Below are positions 27,927-37,602 of a stretch of DNA of 64,000 bases, in pieces. Source of the DNA: Planctomycetota bacterium (lineage in GTDB: Bacteria > Planctomycetota > Phycisphaerae > UBA1845 > UTPLA1); assembly GCA_016712275.1 (NCBI GenBank), contig JADJRI010000001.1:1-64000 (forward strand), written 5' to 3'. How positions within the stretch are numbered: the first letter of the stretch is position 1; each line of letters opens with the position of its first letter. The position numbers and the translations under genes were made by a program. The notes under the pieces were generated by a model. The model made no database searches. It saw nothing but the letters and a program-made list of their open reading frames with translations, and was not told the origin of the DNA.

Positions 27927-28352
27927 TTCCTGACAGTCTACGCGGCAATCGTGCCGTACTATTGACACCCAATTCAGAATCGGGTGCGTAGGTAACACCG
28001 GATTCGCCGCATTGACTCCATTGGTCGGTGCAGGCAAAGAGACCCAAGTCTTAGGGATTCGAATTCGAATCCGACGAACCCTATATACCAAGTGGGCATG
28101 ATTGCGTCGGTTTGGAGTGCACCATATTGCGTTGACACAACACCGGTCCGAGAAAAGCATCATCCTTTTCATTCGATTTATTGGCCTGCCGAATGCACAT
28201 CGATATTTCGACCCGAGTCCATCTGGACTTTGAGCGGCAGCATGGTGAAAATAGACAAGGGTGCCAATGGCGACAGCCGTCCGGCTGTTCGTTTGCGCCC
28301 GTGTGACAAGTTTTTCTTGTCATCAAGGCCGCTTTTTTTTCGGGTGAATAGT
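27927..28352. other. long leader/intergenic region with palindromes
   Basis: No gene. It holds CACCC/GGGTG around 27966-27987, the perfect 18-bp palindrome GGATTCGAATTCGAATCC at 28055-28072, and TGACAAG-TTTTT-CTTGTCA at about 28303-28323. The region precedes the repeat-rich surface protein and probably contains its promoter and regulatory sites. Confidence 0.45.
28055..28072. promoter_or_regulatory. 18-bp perfect palindrome, possible operator
   Basis: GGATTCGAATTCGAATCC is fully self-complementary and lies about 280 bases upstream of the surface-protein start. Its form suits a dimeric regulator, but no regulator or second copy is known here. Confidence 0.3.
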
Positions 28353-31092
28353 ATGGATATGAAGAAGGATTCGGCTCAAAGTCGGAGATTGGTGTGCGCG
28401 CTGACGGCATCGCTCGTTGTCGCCCTGGCCGGGGTTGTTACTCCGGCCAGTGCCGCGACGTTGACAGTGACGAATACGAACGACGCAGGAGCGGGCAGTT
28501 TGCGAGACGCGATTACCCAGGCAAACGGCGCAGCCGGCGCCGATGTCATTGACTTCGCGGCGGCACTCACCGGCACCATCGCGCTGGGCAGCGACCTGCC
28601 CACCATTACGGAAGAATTGACGATCGCCGGCCCAGGGCCGCGCGTTATCAGCATCAGTGGCGGAAATGCACGCCGTATCCTGAATGCTGAAGCAAAACTA
28701 ACGATATCCGGTTTGCGGCTGGCGAACGGTTTCACGGATCGTGGAGGAGGCATTCGATTTGCGATTGCCAATCAATTGCTCAAAGTCTTCGATTGCCATT
28801 TCGATCAGTGTCTCGCCCTGAACGAAGGTGGCGCGATTTGCATCATTGACGGCAGCATTGAAGTCGAGCGCGTCACGTTCACCACGGATCAGGCGGCCGG
28901 CAGCGGTGGATGCATCTGGTATGGACAGGGCACCGGCTCGCCGACGGCGAAGATCACCAATTGCACGTTCGTGAACAACTTTGCTTCACAACAAGGCGGC
29001 GCCATCCGGCAGTTCGACGCGACAGCTTTCACGTCCGAGATCACCAACTGCACGTTTGTCGTGAATAATGCCGGAAACAACGGGGGTGCCATTGCGGTTG
29101 CCGGCGGAACGATGACACTTCGCAACAGTCTCTTTACGGCCAACGGAGCGGGCGGAAATCCGGGCGGACACATCGGCACGGTCGCCGGAACAACCACGTC
29201 GCTGGGGCACAACCTGTTTGGCCACCTTGATGGGGCAAATTTCGCGCCCGACGCGACGGACAAATTCGGAACGGTGCCTGCCCAGCTCAACACCGGAATT
29301 CTTATTGCGTTTCCGTTCAATAACGGCGGACTCACCGACACACTGCCCCCAGTCAATAACACCTCCATTCTCATCGACGGCGGCGATCCCGTCGGTGGAC
29401 CCGTTGCCGACCAGCGCGGGTTTGGACGGGTCGGTTGCGCACCGGACGTTGGCGCCTTTGAAGTCCAGACCGTCACCGACACGGATGGCGACGGCGTGAT
29501 CAATTGTCTTGACCTATGCCCGAACACTCCGGCTTGTGCCTCGGTCAATGAAACCGGATGCCCGACGGACGGTGATGCCGACGGCGTCTTTGACGGCTGC
29601 GACCTTTGCGCCGCCACCAGCGCCGGTGACGCCGTCGATGCAAGCGGATGTTCGACTGTCGACGAAGACGCAGACGGCGTTCTGAATGACGTGGACGATT
29701 GCCGTGGAACGCCGCCTTGCGCCATTGCCTCGGTCGATGCGGCTGGATGCCCTGCTGATGCGGACGCAGACGGTCTCTTTGATGGCTGCGATAACTGCCC
29801 CGGCGCGGACGATCTGACCGACACCGATGGCGACGGCATTCCCGATTGTCTCGATGCCTGCCCCGCTGTGGGCGACAGCGATGCCGACGGTGTGCAGGAC
29901 TGCCAGGATGGATGCCCGGCCGATCCGCTAAAAATTGCCCCCGGAACCTGCGGCTGCGGCGTTGCGGATGCCGACGGCGATGCTGACGGCGTGGCAGATT
30001 GCGAAGACGGCTGTCCGGCTGACGGTGCGAAGCTCGATCCTGGCGCTTGCGGTTGCGGTGTGGCTGATACGGACGGCGATGCTGACGGCGTGGCGGATTG
30101 CGAAGACGGCTGTCCGGCCGACGGTGCGAAGCTCGATCCCGGGCGCGTGCGGATGCGGCGTGGCGGATGCGGATGGTGATGCCGACGGCGTGGCTGATTG
30201 CGTGGATGGATGCCCGGCCGACGGAGCCAAGCTCGATCCGGGCGTTTGCGGTTGCGGCGTCGCGGATGCGGATGGGGATGCCGACGGTGTTCCAGACTGT
30301 GTCGATGGATGCCCCGCCGATGGCACCAAACTTGATGCCGGCCCGTGCGGCTGCGGCGTTGCGGAAGTGGACGCCGACGCGGACGGCGTGGTCGATTGCC
30401 TCGATCTGTGTGCTGCGACGCCGGCTTGTACGACCGTGAACGAGACAGGGTGTCCGATCGATTCGGACGCCGATGGTGTTTCGGACGGCTGCGACAATTG
30501 CCCGGGTACGTTTGCGGGCGACGCGGTCGATGCCAATGGCTGCTCCACCGATGATGAAGATGCTGACGGCGTCTTGAATGATGCCGATGCGTGCCGTGGC
30601 ACCGCCGCGTGTGCAAAGGCGGGCGTTGGCGCCGACGGATGCCCCGCGGATGCCGACGGCGATGGACTCTTCGACGGCTGCGACCAGTGTGCCGGTACGA
30701 ATGATCTAACCGACACCGATGCGGACGGCGTTCCCGATTGTCTTGATGCATGCCCGAACGACGGCGACACCGATGGCGACGGCGTGCAGGATTGCCAGGA
30801 CAACTGCCCAAGCGACGCGCTCAAGCGCGATCCCGGCACATGCGGTTGCGGCAATACCGATGCCGACACGACCGGCGACGGCATTCCCGATTGCGTCGAT
30901 CCCGCACCCGCACCGCAGCCGACGCCGAATACACCGGGCATTCAGCCGTTCATCGCACTGGGACCTGTTCTTCCAGGCGGATTTGTGTGCGGTATCGGAC
31001 TGGCCGGACCGATGTGGGCCATGGCGGCGGCGTTCCTGCTGATTGGCGCACGGGTGCGAAAGGGACGCCGACGCGGCATGCACCGTAATTGA
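28353..31092 (+). CDS. surface beta-helix protein with thrombospondin-3-like repeats (frameshifted)
   Basis: About 912 residues. A signal peptide (LVCALTASLVVALAGVV) is followed by TVTNTNDAGAGSLRDAITQA, beta-helix turns (EGGAICIIDG, NNGGAIAVAGG) and a closing PDVGAFEVQ, the usual start and end of this fold. Then come many Asp-rich repeats (DTDGDGVINCLDLCP type) that should bind calcium, including a 33-residue tandem array. A C-terminal membrane span with a basic tail (FLLIGARVRKGRRRG) resembles a sorting or anchor signal. One extra G near 30140 breaks the frame. A strong terminator follows. Confidence 0.85.
29946..30370 (+). repeat. 99-bp tandem repeat within the surface protein
   Basis: Four units of 33 codons plus a partial fifth, each GCGVADADGDADGVADC followed by EDGCPADGAKLDPG with small changes. 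High identity between units makes this array prone to length change and to assembly error, and the frameshift at about 30140 lies inside it. Confidence 0.85.
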
Positions 31093-31126
31093 TGGCGTAG
31101 TTGGTATTTGATTACGTGAATCCTAG

Positions 31127-31169
31127 AGATTGTGCGAGGAGATTTGCTTCTCGCACAATCTTTTTTTTT
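31127..31169 (+). terminator. strong Rho-independent terminator
   Basis: A 12-bp stem, AGATTGTGCGAG (31127-31138) with CTCGCACAATCT (31150-31161), is followed by an unbroken T-run to 31169. It lies 35 bases after the surface-protein stop. Confidence 0.9.
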
Positions 31170-31274
31170 GCGCCGGCAGTTTTGTCACGCTTCCCAAGAT
31201 GAGGACGTCGTCTCGGGCTGTTGCGAGATGTTCGGCATGCGCCAAGGACGCGCAAGGGTGTATCATGTACGGAC

Positions 31275-32438
31275 GTGAACACCAACGAAGCGGCCCCCGC
31301 GCCGCAAAGCAATCAAACGCCCCGAATCAAGGCCAACCGCCGCATCGCGCGATTTGCCGCCCTGATCGCGGCGAGCTTGTTTGTTGCGCTCCTGCTGTTG
31401 GAGCTGATTCAGTGGACATTGTGGCCCGCGGCGCATCCCTTGCGACGACGGCCGGGACCGGCTGTTTTCACGTTTCAGACTGACGGCCGGTTGCTTCCCG
31501 GCATTTCGGGCGAAACCCACTTCACAACCGAATCGCACGGACTTCGCTATCCGCGAGAAATAGCCGTGCCGAAGCCGCCGGGCATTTATCGCATTTTCTG
31601 TGTGGGTGGTTCGACGACGGAATGCACTTATCTGGATGACGCGGATGCGTGGCCGGCACGGGTGGAGTCGGCGCTGCGATCTCGCTTTGCGGGGCGGGCG
31701 ATTGAGGTGATTAACGCGGGATTCAGCGGACTGACGAGCGCGGATCACGTCGAGCAGATCGAGGAGCAGTTGCTCCCGATGGAGCCGGACTGCATCGTGC
31801 TGATGGCGGGCATGAACGATCATATTCGGCGGAATTCACTCGCTGAGCCAGCGGGTCGTTCGTGGTCCAAATTGGCGATAGATTATTCGATGACGGTGCG
31901 GAGGCTTGTGCCGGCGTGGCGGGCGATCGGCGGTGACACCGGCGGCGACGGTTCATACGCGATGGATGCGAGCGGGGAGATTTATCGACGGCTTCGAGCA
32001 GAAAGCGCGGCGACACCGGTGGCAACGGACACAAGAGAATTTGACGCCCTACCCGATCCCTTGCCATACTTCGAAAGGAATATTGCCAGAATTGCGGACG
32101 TTTGTCGGGACCGTGGTGTGACGCTGGTGCTGGCGACGCATCCGACGATTTACTCGGAGTTAACACAAGGCGATATGGAATCGCTATTATGGATGAAGGC
32201 AATCTTGGAGGTGGGCGGCGCGCAGGCACCCATGGCGTGGCATGTCGCGGAGATGAAGCGATTGAATGACCGGACGCGCCGGTTTGCACGAGAACACGGC
32301 TTGATATTGATCGAAGCGGATGCGGCCCTGCCGAAGAGCAGTGAGGTCTTCTATGACGATTGCCACTTGAATATTGCGGGTTCGCGGTTGCTGGGAGACA
32401 TGGTCACCGATGAATTGGAACCGCTGGTACGGAAGTGA
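31275..32438 (+). CDS. SGNH/GDSL-type hydrolase, membrane-anchored
   Basis: 387 residues from a GTG at 31275, chosen because the upstream TTG frame adds only Arg-rich sequence. One N-terminal membrane span (FAALIAASLFVALLLLELIQ) places the catalytic domain outside the cytoplasm. Catalytic blocks: CVGGSTTE (Ser), INAGFSG (Gly), MAGMND (Asn) and DDCHLNIAGSRLLGD (Asp-x2-His). Family members are esterases or O-acetyl transferases on sugars or peptidoglycan; the substrate here is unknown. The next gene starts within its stop codon, so they are coupled. Confidence 0.82.
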   Translation: MNTNEAAPAPQSNQTPRIKANRRIARFAALIAASLFVALLLLELIQWTLWPAAHPLRRRPGPAVFTFQTDGRLLPGISGETHFTTESHGLRYPREIAVPKPPGIYRIFCVGGSTTECTYLDDADAWPARVESALRSRFAGRAIEVINAGFSGLTSADHVEQIEEQLLPMEPDCIVLMAGMNDHIRRNSLAEPAGRSWSKLAIDYSMTVRRLVPAWRAIGGDTGGDGSYAMDASGEIYRRLRAESAATPVATDTREFDALPDPLPYFERNIARIADVCRDRGVTLVLATHPTIYSELTQGDMESLLWMKAILEVGGAQAPMAWHVAEMKRLNDRTRRFAREHGLILIEADAALPKSSEVFYDDCHLNIAGSRLLGDMVTDELEPLVRK

Positions 32439-33343
32439 AGTTGAAACGGATGAAACTCGAATCCCTTAACTGTTATCGAATATTGCCGTTGATGGGAAGC
32501 ATTCCGGCCATCGCGATCTCGCTTGTATTTGTAAGCGGTGTGTTGGCACAGCCGATCGCCATAAACAATGCCGGATGCGAAGAGAATACGGTCTCCGCGG
32601 GCTGCTTTGCGGTTTTTGTGCCCATCGGATGGGAAGTTTATGACCCGAACGGAATTTATGACGGCGGAGCGGACTCGGTTGGTTGCGTTCATGCCGATGG
32701 ATCGCCGTACTACGATCTCGGCGCGCCGGAAGGCGTGAACATTGCGCTGGTGTTTCTATCGGGGAATGTCGGCCAGGGGCCAATGGGGCTTCGTCAATCG
32801 CTGCCCGAGGTCTTGGAGGCGAACACAAGGTATGTCCTGTCGGCAGAGATTGGAAATATTCGCGGGGCTGTGGGTCCGCCGCCGTGCGACGATTTTGGAT
32901 TCTTCGATCTTGACGGCTTCCCAGGATATCGACTGCAACTGCTCGCAGGCGGCGTTGTTGTGCTGGAGGATGATAACTCGTTGATGGGCCAGATCGACGA
33001 AGGGCAGTTCATGCCGACCTCGGTGGAACTGGTCGTGGGCAACACGCACGCTCAGATTGGCGAGGGGCTCGAAGTGCGTCTTATGAATTTGAATATTCCC
33101 GGTCCGCCGGGCGAGCCGGGGATTGAGGTGAATTTTGACGATGTGCGGCTGGAGCGGCGGTGCGTCGGCGCCGGCGATCTGGATGAGAGCGGCGTTGTCG
33201 ACATGGGCGACCTGATGACACTCGTCGATGTGCTCATAGGTCTGGATGAGGATGCGATGCACATCGAGCGGGCGGATGTCGATTGTTCAGGGGTTGCGGA
33301 TGGCGCGGATGTGGCGGCTTTTGTGGAGCGGGTGCTGAGTTGA
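32435..33343 (+). CDS. secreted protein with C-terminal dockerin-like domain
   Basis: 302 residues. A signal peptide (IPAIAISLVFVSGVLAQP) is followed by a jelly-roll-like body (CFAVFVPIGWEVYDPNG, GYRLQLLAGGVVVLEDDN) and a dockerin-like calcium-binding pair, DLDESGVVDMGDLMTLVDVL and VDCSGVADGADVAAFVERVL. In planctomycetes such domains are common on exported proteins without classic cellulosomes. It starts with a GTG overlapping the stop of the SGNH hydrolase, indicating a joint function at the cell surface (inference). Confidence 0.75.
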   Translation: MKLKRMKLESLNCYRILPLMGSIPAIAISLVFVSGVLAQPIAINNAGCEENTVSAGCFAVFVPIGWEVYDPNGIYDGGADSVGCVHADGSPYYDLGAPEGVNIALVFLSGNVGQGPMGLRQSLPEVLEANTRYVLSAEIGNIRGAVGPPPCDDFGFFDLDGFPGYRLQLLAGGVVVLEDDNSLMGQIDEGQFMPTSVELVVGNTHAQIGEGLEVRLMNLNIPGPPGEPGIEVNFDDVRLERRCVGAGDLDESGVVDMGDLMTLVDVLIGLDEDAMHIERADVDCSGVADGADVAAFVERVLS

Positions 33344-33465
33344 AACACCGCTCCATCGATTGCCTCAAGAATAAGACTTCAACGAAATGTAATGGGCTTA
33401 TTGCCCTTGAAGCAATCCACGGCCAATCCCGGCATCAACCGCTGAATTGATAAGGGCGTCTCCGA

Positions 33466-36400
33466 TTACTTTGCAGATTCACCGCGCGTCGCGGGAGCGG
33501 CACTGTGAAGTTCCTTCGGCACGTTTCGAACGTGGATGTCGAGCTGGGGAAACGCGATTTCGATGCTGGCCTCGCGAAATGCATCGTCGATGGCGTAATA
33601 CAAATCGTCCCTCGTCGGGACGAGGTCGTCGGATTTTTCGACGAAGGCGACCACCTCGAAATCCAGCGTGCTTGCTCCAAATCCCTTGAACAAAATGCGA
33701 TGCGCAGGATCCTTGATGATCTTCACATGACTCGTCACGACCTTCGTCAGCAGATCCTTGACTTTTCTTGTGTCCGAGCCGTATGCAACGCCGACTTGAA
33801 TCAAGATGCGCTGCACTTCATCGGTCAACGTCCAGTTCATCACCTGGCCGGTCACGAATTCCTTGTTGGGAACAATCAGCTCTTTTCGCTCCCAATTCAA
33901 AATGGTCGTTGCGCGCATCTGAATGCGCGTGACGCGGCCGTCGACACCACCGACCGTGACAATGTCGCCGACGCGAATCGGGCGCTCGAAGAGGAGAATG
34001 AGGCCGGAGACGAAGTTGGCGAATATCTCCTGTAAACCGAAACCGAGGCCGACGGTCATGGCGGCGGCGAGCCATTGCACCTGTGCCCAGCCGATGCCGA
34101 TCGCGCCGAAAGCGAACAAGACACCGAGGATGGTGATGACATACTTTAGGATCGTGGTGAGTGCGTAGCGCTCGCCGGCGCCAAGGGACATTCGTCGATA
34201 AATTCCGATTTCAAGCAGGCCGGGCAGGTTGCGAATGCTGATCACGGCGGCGAGCAGATATAGAATCGATGCGAATAAGTCGGTGAGCGTGATCCATTCC
34301 ATCCGCTCGCTGGTTTCGATTCTCGGCTGGCCGTCGGGGCCCGCGATTGTATCCGAGTACGTGACTTTGGCGGACCACAACTGCACGTCGTCGAAGATTC
34401 TGAGGGCGGGAATGACATCGGCCCAGACGGTCCAGAAGACAATCACGAAGCCAATGATCGTAAGGGCGCGCAGGATGGCGCGGGTTTGTTCGTTGAGGCT
34501 GGAGATATCGATTTCGGGTTCGGGCGGCGCCTCGGCCACACGCGACTCGGCCTTGCCCTCAGCGGACGCATCGGCACCATCCTTCTCCGCCTCGGCAAGT
34601 TGCTTGGCTTCCTGGGCCGCACGGCGCTGTCGGGCCTGTTCGATGGCCAGCTTGCGACGCGACACAAGGAGCCAACGTAAACCAAGGCCGTAGAGAATAA
34701 TCAGACCAAAGAGCAGCCAGAGGGTTCGATTGAATCGTGAGGCAATCTCGACAGCCGTATAGTGGTAGCCGAAGATCGAAATAACCATGAGGATCAACGG
34801 CGCGATCACCATGACGGCAAATGCAAATTTGCCGAACTGCGCCTGCCAACCGCCCTTCTGGATCAGCGGGATTTCCGCGAGTACTCCGGTCTTCGGCCGC
34901 AGGACGCGCCAAAGCACGAAGCTCATGAGACACTGGCCGAGACAAAACGCGAGTCGCCCGAGTGAACGGTGCCAATGTTCGTTGGATTTCCAATCGATCA
35001 TGATGGCGACGACACCAAGCGGCACACCGATCACGATCAAGAGCCAGCAGGATCGGTTGATGAGACGGACGATTTTTGTGGGCCAATTGTAATGGGCCTC
35101 GCCTAACCCCTGTGGGCGACAGGTTTGCCGCAAGAGTTCAATCGAAAAGACAGGAATCACGAGAACCTGAAGCGCTCGTTCAACCGCGCGGACAAATTCG
35201 TCGGCTCCATATTGCAAGCTGATCAGCCATCCCATCGTCCAAAAGAAGAGGGGCAGAGTAATGGCGGCAAAAAGGGTCAGCAGAAATGCTTCAACAGTCG
35301 GCGCAAACACCGCGGCATAGCTTTTTGAAACAGTGGCGCCCTTGGATCGGAGCGACGAACGAACGCGCGGCTGCACGAGCACGACTGCCAGCAGGAACAA
35401 ACCTGCAAGCGCGGCTTCGAAAATGTGGAGCTTGGCGGATTCAATCAGGGTTTTTCCCACGGCCGCCCAATGGGATGGACTGGTGAGCCATCGAAACGCG
35501 GCGATGAGATGCTTCTTGTCATCCACGTTCGGGAGTGTTGTGCTCTTGGCCCAGAAAATGTGCTCGTTGATGAACGCGGCGAATGATTCGGTGGTATCCA
35601 GGCGCGCCTGAAGACTATCCACAAGACCATCCGTGCCGCCGAGTTGTTCGAGATAGTTGTTGTAATCGGTCCAAAGGTCCTGAATGTACTTTTTGCGGGA
35701 CTTTAGAAGCTCAGTGACCTCCGCCCTGATAGCCTCCCTCGTTTTCTTGGGCAAACCGGGCTCCACCTGAAGCATTCTTGCATTGAGCTCGGCGTCGAGT
35801 TCCTTGGCTGCCTCCCGAGTGTCATCCAGAACAATCGTTTTGCTTTCGGCGTCCTTTAGTTCTTGCTGTGCTTCGACAAGCTTTTGGCGCAATTCGCGAA
35901 TATTCGGTAGCTGCTCACGATAGCGCCGAAGAACGGTCGCCAACTGCTGGCTCATGCCGGCAGATTCGACTTTTCGCTTGGTGGAGGACTGTCGATCGGC
36001 AATTTTCTTGAGGTCGGTCTCGATGTTCTTCTTGCGGCTGGACCAAGTCCTCGATCTTGGAGACAACCTCCTTTCGTTGGTCGACAAAGGTGGAGTTTTC
36101 GCGGGCAAGATTGGCAACTACGGCGTGCGACTTTTCGGCCTCCTTCTCGGCCTCCTTGGCTTTTTGGGCGGCCGCATCCAACTCCGCGCGGCGGCGTTCG
36201 TTGACGATTTCCTGCCATTTCTTGACGACCTTTTCCTTTTGTTTTGCTTCGCGGGCGGTGTAGTCCCGCATGGCGGTCAGAAAATCGGTGCGTTCGAGGT
36301 CGAGATTGAGGCCTTCGAGCTCGCGACCGAGCGAATGAGCGCGGGCCATCCATTCAACCCGCTTCGCCGCGGCGCGCTCGGGCGGTTCCTCCGTGATCGC

Positions 36401-37007
36401 GGGGTTTGCGAGCGAGTTGCTAACCTCTTCGAGTTCCTTGCGTTCCTTTGCGATGAGATCGGCGATCGCCTTCAGGCGTTCGTCGCGCCCCTTGAGTTCG
36501 CCGTCGAGCGAGGCGAGGCGACCGGCCCACGTTTTGTATTTTGTTTCGGCTTCGGCCAGTTGCTTTTCATAATCGCTGAGCTTTGCAGCCGGATCAGGCT
36601 TGACGTCGGGATCCGGAATGGGCTCGGCGGCCATCTTGGTCATTTCTTCAATGGTGCCGGGGGCTTCCTGCCGCTGCTTTTGAAATTCAGCAATGCGGGC
36701 ATTCCATTCTTCGGCGCGTCCGAGATCGGCAATGGCCTGGTTATAGATTTCAACGATTTTCGATTTGGTGCCATCGTCCAGGCTTGTCTGTTCCTGAACC
36801 AATTTGATGCGCGATTGAATGCTCTCGACCGTCGGAAGCTCGGGGGCTTTGGCGGAAGTCGGCGTTGGCGTGGTGGGCGCGGTGGTAACGGGTGCGGAGG
36901 TTGTCGTGGGCGCGGAAGCGGGCGTCGCGTCATTGGGGGATGACTGAGCGGAAATCTGTCTGGTGGCAAGGAGCAGTGGAATGGAAAAATAAAGCGCCGC
37001 AAGGCAT
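33466..37007 (-). CDS. MscK/MscS-type mechanosensitive channel (frameshifted)
   Basis: About 1,180 residues. A signal-like N-terminus is followed by a Thr/Pro/Ala-rich stretch, a long periplasmic coiled coil, many membrane spans, and the MscS core: pore helix AAAMTVGLGFGLQEIFANFV, then GLILLFERPIRVGDIVTVGG and a beta domain NWERKELIVPNKEFVTGQV. This is the large MscK/KefA-like layout, releasing solutes on hypo-osmotic shock. The frame breaks near 36040 (EDLVQ continues as SRKKNIETDLKKIADRQ), and the extreme N-terminus from ATG 37007 also needs a shift. Start approximate. Confidence 0.85.
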
Positions 37008-37171
37008 TGTTATCGGCGTATCGCAGTAAATTGCATGCGCGGAAGCTCCTGAGTGAATTCCGTTCGGTGGAGATATACGGTTACAAACGCATCTTAGGAA
37101 CGAAGTTAAGTGATGCCAACCCAATGTTTCGACGGCTAAGAAAATGCGAACGAAGCGCGGCGAAGGGAAAC

Positions 37172-37245
37172 TGGGCGTTGAGGGGCTCGAACCCCCGACC
37201 TCACGGGTGTGATCCGTGCGCTCTAACCAACTGAGCTAAACGCCC
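37172..37245 (-). tRNA. tRNA-Val (anticodon CAC)
   Basis: A complete cloverleaf on the minus strand: acceptor GGGCGTT/AACGCCC, D arm GCTC...GAGC, anticodon stem CACGG/CCGTG with loop ATCACAC (anticodon CAC, reading GTG codons), T arm GGGGG-TTCGAGC-CCCTC with one G-T pair, and discriminator A. No CCA is encoded. Confidence 0.95.
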
Positions 37246-37602
37246 GTCTTGCATGAATCATTCTATCATGCACGTTGAAAGCGGCAAGGTGGGGACATTC
37301 GAGACCCTTGAAGCACTTGGATACAATAGCCGGTCGATGTGCACGAATCATTCCATCGTCGTGCCGCCAAACAGCATACGTTGTAGAATTCCAGTCTGAG
37401 ATTTGACGCGTGGATGTCACAGTTAGTACAAACCCTGCGGGGTTGGATTTGACCTTCATCGATATCATGAGTTATGCGCACGGCAAATTGCGATCATTTC
37501 CGGCACGAATAGGGAATCGCCCATGGCGGATCGAGCGACCATTAGATAAATGGTTATGCGCAATCGGAGGTCTCGTTCAATTCCCTGCTTGAGGACGGTT
37601 AC
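37246..37602. other. intergenic, nothing recognised
   Basis: Between tRNA-Val and the phosphohexomutase gene no ORF with coding character, hairpin with T-run or RNA gene is visible. It must contain the promoters of both neighbours, which are divergent. Confidence 0.45.

Noticed and set aside
29946..30370. Tandem array considered as a CRISPR
   Set aside because: Units are contiguous without unique spacers and are in-frame protein repeats. No cas genes in the window.
28889..30941. Long Arg/His/Pro-rich and Ser/Pro-rich minus-strand ORFs
   Set aside because: They are antisense shadows of the tandem Asp-rich repeats, kept open by the repeat composition.
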